A stretch of DNA of 48,872 bases from Gammaproteobacteria bacterium (GTDB taxonomy: Bacteria; Pseudomonadota; Gammaproteobacteria; PIVX01). The DNA lies in contig PIVX01000012.1 in assembly GCA_003353785.1 (NCBI GenBank), positions 1 through 48,872 on the forward strand, given 5' to 3'. Under the pieces are notes generated by a model, which worked only from the letters and a program-made list of their open reading frames with translations, searched no databases and was not told the origin of the DNA. Position numbers and translations under genes: made by a program. Positions 35,905 to 44,793 of the stretch are shown here, piece by piece (within the stretch, counting starts at the first letter, position 1; every line of letters starts with the position of its first letter).

Positions 35905-36507
35905 CTAGTAAATAGCTAGTGTATTTATTTTTATCTCATTATTATCATCTAAATAAATCGTCAATGAGATAGGAGTATTAGGAAAACTTAAAGATGCTCT
36001 ATCAATCAAACTGTCTCCCCCTGCATTATTTACTAAACTATCTATAGTTGTTTCAAATACATTACCCCCTTTTTTAGTATCTTTATGAGTAGTAAAACGT
36101 TGTATTATTTTTCCTAAATTTCTTAGTTTTTCTGGATAAATATAGCTATTATTCTGTTGTAGCAATGTTTTTCTATAAAATCTCTCTGCAATAATAAATG
36201 GGATAGGATGATGTAGTTTCTCTTTTCTAGATTTTATGAATATCTTATAATCTTTAAATCTACCTGGCTCTATATAAAAAGCATTTTCTAAGCAGTATTT
36301 TATGGGATCTAAGGATATTGCATGATAATTTATTTCTTGGTGTCCATCTAAATACCATTTTTTGGATTTATTACTCTTAGTATCTACTACTTCAACCTCA
36401 TAATAATTTTTGTCAAAATCTCTGGCATTCACAGTTAGAATGGCCGCAAAACTACAATTATATAAGAAATAACATAAAAAAATTATTTTAGTTAATAATA
36501 TTTTCAT
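35905..36507 (-). CDS. Secreted hypothetical protein
   Basis: A 200-residue exported protein. The ATG at 36507 follows AGAGGAC by 4 bases and opens a Sec signal (MKILLTKIIFLCYFLYNCSF, cleavage after ...SFA). The mature protein begins AILTVNARDFDKN, is rich in Lys, Tyr and Ile, and looks mixed alpha/beta. A C-terminal half with TTHKDTKKGGNVFET and NNAGGDSLIDRASLSF ends in two beta strands (ISLTIYLDD, IKINTLAIY). The family is unknown. It is divergent from the 127-residue gene at 36833. It may be distantly related to the secreted proteins at 22721 and 27457 by layout only. Confidence 0.6.
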   Translation of the reverse strand: MKILLTKIIFLCYFLYNCSFAAILTVNARDFDKNYYEVEVVDTKSNKSKKWYLDGHQEINYHAISLDPIKYCLENAFYIEPGRFKDYKIFIKSRKEKLHHPIPFIIAERFYRKTLLQQNNSYIYPEKLRNLGKIIQRFTTHKDTKKGGNVFETTIDSLVNNAGGDSLIDRASLSFPNTPISLTIYLDDNNEIKINTLAIY

Positions 36508-36832
36508 TTTGTCCTCTATCATTCGTAATTCAGTATAATAACGTAGCCCTTGCTACATTAAAAGAAATTTTTATATATTAAAATAAAATAGTGATCTACT
36601 TTTTATGCTGTAATTTTAAATCCGAAATATAAAATATTGCCTGTTGCAAAACTAAAAGATTTTTTATACCTTAAATGATTATTTTTTATAGGATATTTGA
36701 AAATATGACATTCTAGAACAAATGTTAATGGGTTACAAAATAGTTAACCATCAATTGCGGTTATTTCACAGTCTATATAAGGGGAAATATACTAATATAG
36801 TATTAAGTAGTTTTTTAATAAGGATATTAATT
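36508..36832. other. Divergent intergenic region
   Basis: About 325 AT-rich bases between the divergent secreted protein and the 127-residue gene. An in-frame upstream extension of the latter (from 36722) is present but lacks an RBS. Nothing else is recognised; it should contain both promoters. Confidence 0.4.
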
Positions 36833-37216
36833 ATGAAAGATACTGAAATTATTGCTTTTGGCAATAAAATATTAGATAGTTGTAAAACGATATTCCCAGA
36901 GAGTAAAAGATGTATGGGAGAACCAAGAATTAAATGTCGGGAATATAGAAGATATGTATCTTGGAAGCTAAATAATGATCCTGAACGTAAAAATAAAAGC
37001 TCTAAAACGATTATATTGATTTTTTCAAGAGAAACTATTGAGGATTTTTTTCACAAAAATGAAAATTTAGATTCTTTTAAAAAACAAGCATACTCATATG
37101 TTGAAAATAAATATAGAAATTTAGATCCAGAGCATAATGTTTCACGTTATAGAACGTGTACCAAAAGAAGAATGGGAGATACAGTTATCATAATATTTGG
37201 AGTGGTTTTGACTTAA
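36833..37216 (+). CDS. Small soluble hypothetical protein
   Basis: A 127-residue basic cytosolic protein that I do not recognise. I start at the ATG at 36833 because AAGGA lies 8 bases upstream. The 37-codon extension to 36722 has no RBS. Visible features: three Cys in SCKTIFPESKRCMGEPRIKC at about 15-34, basic patches (YRRYVSWKL, SRYRTCTKRR), a central helix (IEDFFHKNENLDSFKKQAYS), and a hydrophobic C-terminal strand (DTVIIIFGVVL). The basic, Cys-containing make-up could suit nucleic-acid binding, but no known fold is evident. It precedes the Cys-rich reading frame at 37367 by 150 bases. Confidence 0.5.
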   Translation: MKDTEIIAFGNKILDSCKTIFPESKRCMGEPRIKCREYRRYVSWKLNNDPERKNKSSKTIILIFSRETIEDFFHKNENLDSFKKQAYSYVENKYRNLDPEHNVSRYRTCTKRRMGDTVIIIFGVVLT

Positions 37217-37366
37217 TATTACATCTACTTGAATCTAGCAATTGAGGCTATCAGAACCTATCTGGTTTATATTAGTTAAAATTTTCATACCTTTATAAGA
37301 GAATAACCATTCTGAATAATAATGAATTTTAAGGAATGAAAAATATAAATATCGTTAAGTTTTTTC

Positions 37367-37660
37367 TTGGTAATAAATATCCCCTCAATAAGGGAGTCTA
37401 TATTATCATATCCTGGAAATTGTCCATGTCCTTACAAAAGTGCTAAAAATAGTAGTAAATGTGGCAAACGAAGTGCTTACAGCAAACCAAGGGGTTATTC
37501 ACCAATATGCTATAAATCTGATGTTTCCAAAAAGATGATTAAAAATTATAAAAATAAGCAAAAAAATAAAAACACTAGTACATCTAGGAAAGAGCGTCCT
37601 GAGGATAATTCATCAATTTATCGTAAGCCTATATTTCTAAAAGAATTAAAAATAAGGTGA
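37367..37660 (+). CDS. Cys-rich secreted-type protein with apparent frameshift at its start
   Basis: A 97-residue frame beginning with TTG. Its core, YPGNCPCPYKSAKNSSKCGK and then RSAYSKPRGYSPICYKSD, has four conserved-looking Cys and resembles a small domain (N-C-P-C-P-Y...C-G-x-R-S-A-x-S...S-P-x-C-Y) that I associate with bacterial exported proteins. The rest is a lysine/serine-rich tail. The TTG has no RBS. An ATG at 37336 in another frame starts MKNINIVKFF, and a +1 shift in the T6 run at 37360-37365 would join it to LVINIPSI, giving a plausible short signal peptide. AAGGA abuts that ATG, so initiation is unclear. Either a frameshifted gene, a phase-variable gene or a sequencing indel. 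Confidence 0.5.
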   Translation: MVINIPSIRESILSYPGNCPCPYKSAKNSSKCGKRSAYSKPRGYSPICYKSDVSKKMIKNYKNKQKNKNTSTSRKERPEDNSSIYRKPIFLKELKIR

Positions 37661-37837
37661 TCTCACCAAGCAAATAGATAATCGTTTTTTTTAATATATT
37701 TGTGGGTAATTGTAGAGGATGCTTATTGATAAAAGACAATAACTTCTCAATCGTACATTGATAAACACTATCAATAATATTAATCCTGCCCTTATGAGGT
37801 TATCAGATTGAAAGATCATCGCTAACTAGCTGTGCTA

Positions 37838-39745
37838 TTATGATTTTTGATCTTTTAAATTTATTTCACTTTGCTGCTTCAAATTTTCAACATATAATCT
37901 GTACATAATGTTAGCATAATAACCAGTTATATTATCCCTAATAGATTTTTTAATATCATCATCCATTTTACTAAGATCAGGGTAAATGATTTTTTGAACA
38001 TCAACAATTCCAAATTCTTCCTGAGAAATTGGACCATTTGGATAAAGCTTTATCTCTTTAGAATTATTTTCTATAGAAAAAGCTAATTTAATAATATTTT
38101 TAGGAATATCATCTTTAACAGATCTAGCTGCATCTTTAACAGACTTCCATTTTAACTTATGCTTCTTAAATATTTTCTTTGTAGAGTTTTCATTTTGTAA
38201 ATTCTCAGTAATATTTTTTACTAGTGTTTGTACTTTTTCTATAGACATCCTGAGCTTAAGTGCTGATTCTAGTTCATTTTTAACTTCGTTTAAACTTCTA
38301 GTCCTTGCCGGTATTTTTTCCTTTATTCTAATCACAACTATGCGATCATCAGCCAGTCTAATAGGTAAACTATTATTATTATCTTCATGTACGTCTTTAT
38401 GATAAGCAGCGTCTATGACTTTGCTAATATTAGATATTCCCGTTCCAGGTTCCTTTTTAGAAAAAGCTACAGTTTCTTTAATTTCTAGATTTAATTTTTC
38501 TGAAACTTCTTTCAAGGAATCTGGATTAGAATATGAGATATCTGCTAGATCTTCAGATAGCTCCTGAAAAGCTTTCTTCAATTTTTGTTCAATCAACTTC
38601 CCTTTAATAGTTTCAGATACTTCCTCTAAAGGTTTATAATTGGAATCTTTAACATCCAACAATTTAAATATTTCAATACCATCTTCAGTCTCTATGATCT
38701 CACTAAGTTTCCCTACAGTATCTATATTTTTAATAGCTTCTTCAAATTTTTTATTTATACTACCCGCTCTAAACCAATGCAATTTTCCTCCTGTATCTGC
38801 AGTCAATTTATCATCAGAATATTTTTTTGCAAGCTCATTAAAAGATTTACCTTTATTACTTAACTCTATGATTTCACTTGCTAAATTCTTAACATCATTG
38901 TCTGTTTCCTTTTTTAAAAATATATGTGAAACTAACCATTTTTTTGGTGTAAAAAACTGCTTTTTATTATCTTCATAATACTCTTCAATGTCTTCTTGAA
39001 TAATTTTAATACTATCGCTTACTTCATCGGCCAACAGTTCTACATATTCTAATTTCAATTTCTCATCGACTTTAAAATGTTCTAAATGTTTATTATACTG
39101 TTCTTCTATTTTCTTATTATCTATTTTAGATTCTTCAATAAATAAATTTGCAGGAACTACAGCGTATTTAAAGTCTCTCTTTTGTCCCGATAATTTAGCC
39201 CAAAATTCAAACTCAGAACTAGTCGCAACCTCAGTTCCAAAAATACCTGTTCTGATTTGGTTTGAAATTAAATCATTTCTGAGTCTATCTATAAAATCTT
39301 GCGCTGATACATATCCTTGGGAATAGATGGTTTTATAAAATTTTTCTTCTGAAAATTTCCCATTTTCCTTGAATACATCAAAATTAGGAAGATAACGCTC
39401 CACTTCCTCCTGCCCATAAGCAAACCCCAATTTTTTAGCTAAAGTTTCAATTACTTTACTAAATACTACGGTATTAACAGCTTGTTTTTCAATTATAGGT
39501 CTAAGATATTCTGGTAATACGTTATCATTCTGTTCTGCTAGCTGATATGCAATTACATTAAAAGCTCTTTCTACATCACTTGTAAATATATTTAATCCAT
39601 TGACAGTGCCAATTGATTTATCTCTAGGATTAACATTTCCTTGAAAATAATTTTCAACCCCCCAAAGCATAAATCCTAAACTAATAATTATTACTAAAAC
39701 CCAGAGAACCCATCCAGAAAGATGCTGTTGAATTTTCTGTAACAC
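37838..39745 (-). CDS. ppiD: Periplasmic peptidyl-prolyl isomerase/chaperone PpiD
   Basis: A 635-residue SurA/PpiD-family protein anchored in the inner membrane. Residues about 12-33 (WVLWVLVIIISLGFMLWGVE) are the single TM. The SurA_N-like chaperone region follows, then one parvulin domain around 265-360 (WLVSHIFLKKETD, AKKYSDDKLTADTGGKLHWF, TEDGIEIFKL). The C-terminal region is helical. PpiD works with the Sec translocon on newly exported proteins. Translation starts at GTG (39745), preceded by a perfect AAGGAGGT 5-6 bases upstream. It lies 38 bases after tRNA-Asp and is the last gene of the hup-tRNA-ppiD transcript. Length agrees with E. coli (623). Confidence 0.93.
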   Translation of the reverse strand: MLQKIQQHLSGWVLWVLVIIISLGFMLWGVENYFQGNVNPRDKSIGTVNGLNIFTSDVERAFNVIAYQLAEQNDNVLPEYLRPIIEKQAVNTVVFSKVIETLAKKLGFAYGQEEVERYLPNFDVFKENGKFSEEKFYKTIYSQGYVSAQDFIDRLRNDLISNQIRTGIFGTEVATSSEFEFWAKLSGQKRDFKYAVVPANLFIEESKIDNKKIEEQYNKHLEHFKVDEKLKLEYVELLADEVSDSIKIIQEDIEEYYEDNKKQFFTPKKWLVSHIFLKKETDNDVKNLASEIIELSNKGKSFNELAKKYSDDKLTADTGGKLHWFRAGSINKKFEEAIKNIDTVGKLSEIIETEDGIEIFKLLDVKDSNYKPLEEVSETIKGKLIEQKLKKAFQELSEDLADISYSNPDSLKEVSEKLNLEIKETVAFSKKEPGTGISNISKVIDAAYHKDVHEDNNNSLPIRLADDRIVVIRIKEKIPARTRSLNEVKNELESALKLRMSIEKVQTLVKNITENLQNENSTKKIFKKHKLKWKSVKDAARSVKDDIPKNIIKLAFSIENNSKEIKLYPNGPISQEEFGIVDVQKIIYPDLSKMDDDIKKSIRDNITGYYANIMYRLYVENLKQQSEINLKDQKS

Positions 39746-39783
39746 AATTTACCTCCTTAAATTTTAGTAATTCTCATTAAAAA

Positions 39784-39860
39784 TGGCGGAGTGGACGGGA
39801 TTCGAACCCGCGACCCCCGGCGTGACAGGCCGGTATTCTAACCAACTGAACTACCACTCC
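39784..39860 (-). tRNA. tRNA-Asp (anticodon GTC)
   Basis: Seventy-seven bases with encoded CCA. Acceptor GGAGTGG/CCACTCC, anticodon stem-loop CCGGC-CTGTCAC-GCCGG, T arm GCGGG-TTCGAAT-CCCGT. It lies 12 bases after tRNA-Val in the same transcript. Confidence 0.97.
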
Positions 39861-39872
39861 AATATATTCCAT

Positions 39873-39948
39873 TGGTGGGTGCTGAGGGGTTCGAACCCCC
39901 GACCCTCGCCTTGTAAGGGCGATGCTCTACCAACTGAGCTAAGCACCC
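39873..39948 (-). tRNA. tRNA-Val (anticodon TAC)
   Basis: Seventy-six bases with encoded CCA. Acceptor GGGTGCT pairs with AGCACCC, the anticodon stem-loop CGCCC-TTACAAG region gives TAC, and the T arm is CGGGG-TTCGAAC-CCCTC. It starts only 5 bases after the hup stop codon. Confidence 0.97.
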
Positions 39949-39953
39949 AATCC

Positions 39954-40229
39954 TTATGTAGCTACAGCCTCTTTTAAGTTCTTGCCAGCTTTAAATTTTG
40001 GTACTCTGCTTGCTGCTATTTCAATACTTTCTCCAGTCCTTGGATTTCTGCCAGTTCTAGCAGCTCTATCGGATACAGAAAAAGTTCCAAAACCAGGGAT
40101 CACAATTTGATCTCCTGACACTAAAGTCTTAGTAATAGTCATAAGTAAGGCTTCTAAGCTTTTAGAAACATCAACTTTACTAAGTCCAGATTCATTAATA
40201 ATTGATTCAATAAGATCGGCTTTATTCAT
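39954..40229 (-). CDS. hup: DNA-binding protein HU (beta-type)
   Basis: A 91-residue histone-like protein that bends and compacts DNA. Typical sequence: MNKADLIESIINESGLSK at the start, IPGFGTFSVSDRAARTGRNP forming the beta arm with the Pro that intercalates DNA (TGRNPRTGE), and VPKFKAGKNLKEAV at the end. Length is standard (90). Position after lon identifies it as hupB in gammaproteobacteria. It has its own sigma70 promoter at 40263-40291 and an AAGAGAG RBS close to the ATG. That RBS is within one arm of a 12-bp inverted repeat. The stop is 5 bases from tRNA-Val, so its 3' end must be made by tRNA processing or by continuing into ppiD. Confidence 0.97.
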   Translation of the reverse strand: MNKADLIESIINESGLSKVDVSKSLEALLMTITKTLVSGDQIVIPGFGTFSVSDRAARTGRNPRTGESIEIAASRVPKFKAGKNLKEAVAT

Positions 40230-40230
40230 T

Positions 40231-40337
40231 TTGCTCTCTTTTATATATATATTAAACGTGTATTTATACCAACAGCCACATGCTTGGTCAAGTAATCATT
40301 ATATATATAAACCAATATGTGTCCAAAAAGAGAGCAA
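40231..40337. repeat. 12-bp inverted repeat flanking the hup promoter and covering its RBS
   Basis: TTGCTCTCTTTT at 40231-40242 and AAAAGAGAGCAA at 40326-40337 are perfect inverse complements, 83 bases apart. On the minus strand the first is the hup Shine-Dalgarno region and the second lies upstream of the -35 box, so only transcripts reading through from lon would contain both. Confidence 0.8.
40263..40291 (-). promoter_or_regulatory. Sigma70 promoter of hup
   Basis: Minus strand: -35 TTGACC (5 of 6 to consensus), a spacer of exactly 17 bases, and -10 TATAAA (5 of 6). The predicted start near 40256 gives a leader of about 27 bases. This is one of the best promoters in the window. Confidence 0.8.
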
Positions 40338-40351
40338 TACTGCATTAAAAA

Positions 40352-42802
40352 TTAATGAGCAATTTTTCCTGACTTAGATTTAGTTTTTCTACCCTGATTT
40401 GCAACCCCTAATAAACCCGACTGTTTTTTACTCTTTAAGGGTGTAGGTTGCTCTGTTAAAGCAATTCCTAATGCTTCATCAATCCATTTTATAGGGATAA
40501 TTTTTAGTCCTTTTTTTATATTTTCTGGAATTTCAGCAAGATCTTTTCTATTTTCTTCAGAAATAATAACCTTTTTGATCCCTGCACGAAGAGCAGCAAT
40601 TAATTTTTCTTTCAAACCACCTATTCCAAGAATTTCTCCCCTCAAAGTTATTTCACCAGTCATTGCAACATTCCCACGCACTGGAATATTAGTAAGAACA
40701 GAAATCAAAGCTATACACATACCAATACCAGCACTTGGACCATCTTTAGGAGTAGCTCCCTCAGGAACATGTACATGAATGTCAAGCTCTTCATAGAAAT
40801 CCTGCTTTATACCTAAATTATCAGATCTTGTCCTAACAACAGACATTGCTGCTTGAATTGACTCCTGCATAATATCACCTAACTGACCTGTATAAGTAGC
40901 TTTGCCTTTGCCTGGCATAGCTGCTGCCTCAATAGTAAGCAATTCTCCTCCAACTTCAGTCCAAGCTAAACCATTAACTTGCCCAACTCTATCTAAACCT
41001 TCTGTTAAACCGTGAGAATACTTATGTACACCAAGATATTGATTTATATTACGTTGTGTTATATGAATTGCTTTACCGTCAATTTTTTCAGATATTATTT
41101 TTTTAACAACTTTTCTACATAACTTTGCAATAGAGCGCTCCAAGTTTCTTACTCCAGCTTCTCGAGTGTAATGTCTAATTATTTCCTTAATAGATTTTTC
41201 TGATATCTTAAGTTCTCTATTTTTCAATCCATGCTCTTTCAACTGTTTTTTAATCAAATGATTATTAGCAATATGAATCTTCTCATCTTCTGTATATCCT
41301 GGTATTCTGATAATTTCCATCCTATCTACAAGTGCTGGAGGAATTTCTAATGAATTAGCTGTTGCAATAAACATGACTTCAGATAAATCATAATCAACCT
41401 CTAAATAATGATCATTAAAAGTGTGATTTTGCTCAGGATCTAAAACCTCCAAAAGTGCAGCAGCAGGATCTCCTCTAAAATCCATTGCCATTTTGTCAAC
41501 TTCATCTAGCATAAGTAGCGGATTCTTGACACCAATTTTTGATAATTTTTGGATAATATTCCCCGGCATAGAGCCCACATACGTTCTACGATGACCTCTA
41601 ATTTCAGCTTCATCCCTAACTCCTCCTAATGCTATCCTAATAAATGCTCTGCCTGTTGCTTCTGCTATGGAACTACCAAGAGAAGTTTTTCCAACACCAG
41701 GGGGACCTACTAAACAAAGTATTTGCCCTTTTATCTTTTTAACTCTTTGCTGAACAGCTAAGTATTCCGTAATTCTTTCCTTTATTTTTTCTAAACCATA
41801 ATGTTGAGCATCTAGTACTTTTCGTGCTTGTTTCAAATCAATATGGATTCTATTACGCTTTTTCCACGGAACTTTAACCATCCAATCAATATAATTCCTC
41901 ATAACTGATGCTTCTGCAGACATTGGAGACATTAATTTAAGTTTATTGAATTCAGCAAATACTTTTTCTTTTGTTTCTTTCGGCATGCCAGATTTTTCAA
42001 TTTTTTGTTCAAGCTCATCTATATCATTAGGTTCATTAGATATTTCTCCCAACTCCTTCTGAATAGCCTTCATCTGCTCATTTAAATAATATTCTCTTTG
42101 ACTAGTTTCCATCTGACGTTTAACACGTCCTCGAATTTTTTTCTCAACCTGCATAAGATCAATTTCAGCTTCTAGGAATACCATTAATCTTTCTAACCGA
42201 GAATTAACAGAAAATAATTGTAACAATTCTTGTTTTTCTTCAATTTTAAGCGTTAAATGCGCGGCAATAGTATCTGCAAGACGCGAAGGTTCCTCAATGG
42301 TATTTAGTGAATTAATTATTTCAGAAGGAATTTTATTATTTATCTTAATATACTGTTCAAACTGTGAAATTAAAGATCTAACCATTATGTCGGTTTCAGT
42401 ATTTTTATCTGTTTCTTCTTTAATGTATTTTATTGAGGCACTCATGTAAAGTTTCTCATGAATAAATTGCTGTACTCTAGCCCTCTCTTTACCTTCAACA
42501 AGAAGTTTCACTGTACCATCTGGTAACTTTAAGATCTGTAATACTCTTGATATTGTACCAATTCTATATAAGGCATCATCATCAGGTTCATCATCAGCTG
42601 CATTTTTTTGTGCTACTAACAATACTCTTTTATCATCAAGCATTGCTTTTTCTATAGCGTTAACAGATCTATCTCTCCCAACAAATAGAGGAACTATCAT
42701 ATTAGGATATACTACAACATCTCGAAGAGGTAGCACAGGGCATACTCTTTCTATCTTATCTTCAACTATTTCTAAACTTTTATTTTCTTTTTTTTCTATC
42801 AT
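40352..42802 (-). CDS. lon: ATP-dependent protease Lon
   Basis: An 816-residue AAA+ serine protease that degrades misfolded and regulatory proteins. The LON substrate domain occupies about 20-215 (CPVLPLRDVVVYPNMIVPLF). The AAA+ module has Walker A GPPGVGKTSLGSSIA near 368, Walker B LLMLDEVDKM and the sensor IATANSLEIPPALVDRME. The protease domain has catalytic Ser in ATPKDGPSAGIGM near 686 and Lys in the IGGLKEKLIAALRAG helix. The C-terminus has an extra basic tail (LKSKKQSGLLGVANQGRKTKS) beyond the E. coli end. It follows clpX by 15 bases and is the last gene of the tig-clpP-clpX-lon run. The RBS is poor, suggesting coupling to clpX. Confidence 0.97.
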   Translation of the reverse strand: MIEKKENKSLEIVEDKIERVCPVLPLRDVVVYPNMIVPLFVGRDRSVNAIEKAMLDDKRVLLVAQKNAADDEPDDDALYRIGTISRVLQILKLPDGTVKLLVEGKERARVQQFIHEKLYMSASIKYIKEETDKNTETDIMVRSLISQFEQYIKINNKIPSEIINSLNTIEEPSRLADTIAAHLTLKIEEKQELLQLFSVNSRLERLMVFLEAEIDLMQVEKKIRGRVKRQMETSQREYYLNEQMKAIQKELGEISNEPNDIDELEQKIEKSGMPKETKEKVFAEFNKLKLMSPMSAEASVMRNYIDWMVKVPWKKRNRIHIDLKQARKVLDAQHYGLEKIKERITEYLAVQQRVKKIKGQILCLVGPPGVGKTSLGSSIAEATGRAFIRIALGGVRDEAEIRGHRRTYVGSMPGNIIQKLSKIGVKNPLLMLDEVDKMAMDFRGDPAAALLEVLDPEQNHTFNDHYLEVDYDLSEVMFIATANSLEIPPALVDRMEIIRIPGYTEDEKIHIANNHLIKKQLKEHGLKNRELKISEKSIKEIIRHYTREAGVRNLERSIAKLCRKVVKKIISEKIDGKAIHITQRNINQYLGVHKYSHGLTEGLDRVGQVNGLAWTEVGGELLTIEAAAMPGKGKATYTGQLGDIMQESIQAAMSVVRTRSDNLGIKQDFYEELDIHVHVPEGATPKDGPSAGIGMCIALISVLTNIPVRGNVAMTGEITLRGEILGIGGLKEKLIAALRAGIKKVIISEENRKDLAEIPENIKKGLKIIPIKWIDEALGIALTEQPTPLKSKKQSGLLGVANQGRKTKSKSGKIAH

Positions 42803-42817
42803 ATCAATAAACTTTAA

Positions 42818-44089
42818 TTAGTCAGATGCTAATTGTTTCCTTTTATCAGGATTATATATAACTATTGGATCAGAATCTCCCCTTGCAGTACTTTCATCAA
42901 TAACAATTTTCTGAATGTTACTTTTATCGGGAAGTTCATACATAATGTCAAGTAAAACTTGTTCTAGTATAGATCTCAAACCTCTTGCCCCTGTCCTTCT
43001 CTGCATCGCCTTTTGAGCAATAAATTCTAATGCTTCATATCTAAATTCCAACCTAACATCTTCTAAATCAAACATCTTCTGATATTGTTTGGTAAGAGCA
43101 TTTTTAGGTTCAATTAGAATATTTATAAGAGACTCTCTATCTAATTCTTCTAAATTAGCAGTAACTGGCAATCTACCAACAAATTCTGGTATCAAACCAA
43201 ACTTTACTAAATCTTCAGGCTCTACATTTTGTAATATTGTCGATTTATTTTTTATACTTCTATCACTATTTACAGTAGCGGAAAAGCCTATGCTAGTTTT
43301 ATCGGTACGCTCATTTATAATTTTATCCAGACCATCAAATGCACCACCACAGATAAATAAAATATTTGAGGTATCAACTTGTAAAAATTCTTGTTGAGGA
43401 TGTTTTCTGCCTCCCTGAGGAGGAACCGCTGCAATAGTGCCTTCAATTAATTTTAGTAATGCCTGCTGAACACCTTCACCAGAAACATCTCTAGTAATAG
43501 AAGGATTTTCAGATTTTTTAGATATTTTATCTATCTCATCAATATAAACTATCCCTGTCTGAGCTCTATCAACATCATATTCACATTTTTGCAGAAGTTT
43601 TTGAATAATGTTCTCAACATCTTCCCCAACATACCCAGCTTCTGTGAGAGTAGTGGCATCAGCAATAGTAAACGGAACATTCAACATTCTAGCTAAAGTT
43701 TCTGCAAGCAAAGTTTTACCTGAGCCAGTAGGACCTATCAATAAAATATTGCTCTTACTTAATTCGACTTCATCATCAGTAACAGAATACTTTAATCTCT
43801 TATAATGATTATATACGGCTACTGATAATACTTTCTTCGCAGCTTTCTGTCCTATTACATACTCTTCTAAAAAAGAAAATATCGTACTTGGTGTTGGTAG
43901 CTTTAACTCCGAATCAATAATAATACTATCTTGTACTTCTTCTGAAATTATATCATTACATAATCCAACACACTCATCACACACAAAAACAGAAGGACCA
44001 GCAATCAATTTTTTAACTTCATTTTGTGATTTACCACAAAATGAACAATACAAAATTTTTCCATTACCTAAATTGTCATTTCCCATCAT
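42818..44089 (-). CDS. clpX: ClpX unfoldase
   Basis: A 423-residue AAA+ ATPase that unfolds substrates and feeds them to ClpP. The N-terminal zinc-binding domain has four Cys (YCSFCGKS and [10 protein letters not shown], residues 14-43). The AAA+ domain has [17 protein letters not shown] near 116 and [13 protein letters not shown], with pore-loop region YVGEDVENI. The C-terminal small domain includes [21 protein letters not shown], a sensor-2 arginine motif. Length equals E. coli ClpX (424). It is in an operon between clpP (23 bases upstream) and lon (15 bases downstream), with RBS AGAGAAA. Confidence 0.97.
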   Translation of the reverse strand: MMGNDNLGNGKILYCSFCGKSQNEVKKLIAGPSVFVCDECVGLCNDIISEEVQDSIIIDSELKLPTPSTIFSFLEEYVIGQKAAKKVLSVAVYNHYKRLKYSVTDDEVELSKSNILLIGPTGSGKTLLAETLARMLNVPFTIADATTLTEAGYVGEDVENIIQKLLQKCEYDVDRAQTGIVYIDEIDKISKKSENPSITRDVSGEGVQQALLKLIEGTIAAVPPQGGRKHPQQEFLQVDTSNILFICGGAFDGLDKIINERTDKTSIGFSATVNSDRSIKNKSTILQNVEPEDLVKFGLIPEFVGRLPVTANLEELDRESLINILIEPKNALTKQYQKMFDLEDVRLEFRYEALEFIAQKAMQRRTGARGLRSILEQVLLDIMYELPDKSNIQKIVIDESTARGDSDPIVIYNPDKRKQLASD

Positions 44090-44112
44090 AAAAATTTCTC
44101 TATTATAAATAA

Positions 44113-44754
44113 TTAAATATTATCTCTATCACTAAAAATTGTATCAACAATACCATACTCTAATGCTTCTTCTGCTCCCATGAAATTATCTCTATCAGTA
44201 TCAATCATGATCTGTTCAGTAGTTTTACCTGTATGTTCCGCTAAAATATTATTTAATTGCTCTCTAATTATCATTGTTTCTTTTGCGTGAATAGCTATAT
44301 CCGAAGCTTGCCCTCTGTACCCACCTAACGGTTGGTGGATCATGACCCTAGCATTTGGTAAGCAAAAACGTTTCCCTTTTGCACCAGATGCTAGCAATAG
44401 AGCCGCTGCGCTAGCAGCTTGACCTATACATAAAGTAGATACATCTGGTTTTATAAATTGCATTGTATCATATATTGCTAGACCAGCAGTCACAACTCCT
44501 CCAGGAGAGTTTATATATAAAGATATATCTTTATCTGGGTTTTCTGATTCTAAAAACAACATCTGGGCAAGAACAAGATTAGCCATATAATCTTCTACTT
44601 CACCGATTAAAAAAATAACTCTCTCTTTTAATAATCTTGAATAAATGTCATAAGAGCGTTCTCCCCGAGCACTCTGCTCTATAACCATAGGAATTAACCC
44701 TCCAACATTCTTATGCTCAGATAACCCCATATTTTTTAATTCATTTAATCCCAT
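44113..44754 (-). CDS. clpP: ATP-dependent Clp protease proteolytic subunit
   Basis: A 213-residue serine peptidase forming the 14-mer chamber for ClpX and ClpA. The catalytic triad is visible: Ser115 in [10 protein letters not shown], His140 in [10 protein letters not shown], and Asp in TDRDNFM near 189. A short N-terminal propeptide precedes [21 protein letters not shown]. Length is close to E. coli (207). AAAAGG lies 7 bases before the ATG. The alternative in-frame ATG at codon 9 also gives a viable protein. It is 39 bases after tig and 23 before clpX in one operon. Confidence 0.97.
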   Translation of the reverse strand: MGLNELKNMGLSEHKNVGGLIPMVIEQSARGERSYDIYSRLLKERVIFLIGEVEDYMANLVLAQMLFLESENPDKDISLYINSPGGVVTAGLAIYDTMQFIKPDVSTLCIGQAASAAALLLASGAKGKRFCLPNARVMIHQPLGGYRGQASDIAIHAKETMIIREQLNNILAEHTGKTTEQIMIDTDRDNFMGAEEALEYGIVDTIFSDRDNI

Positions 44755-44793
44755 AAAATACCTTTTATCATCTTAAAATCTACTAATAAAAAA

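Noticed and set aside
39783..39977. Plus-strand ORF of 64 codons beginning MAEWTGFEPATPG
   Set aside because: It is the well-known false translation of tRNA genes read on the opposite strand (tRNA-Asp and tRNA-Val here).
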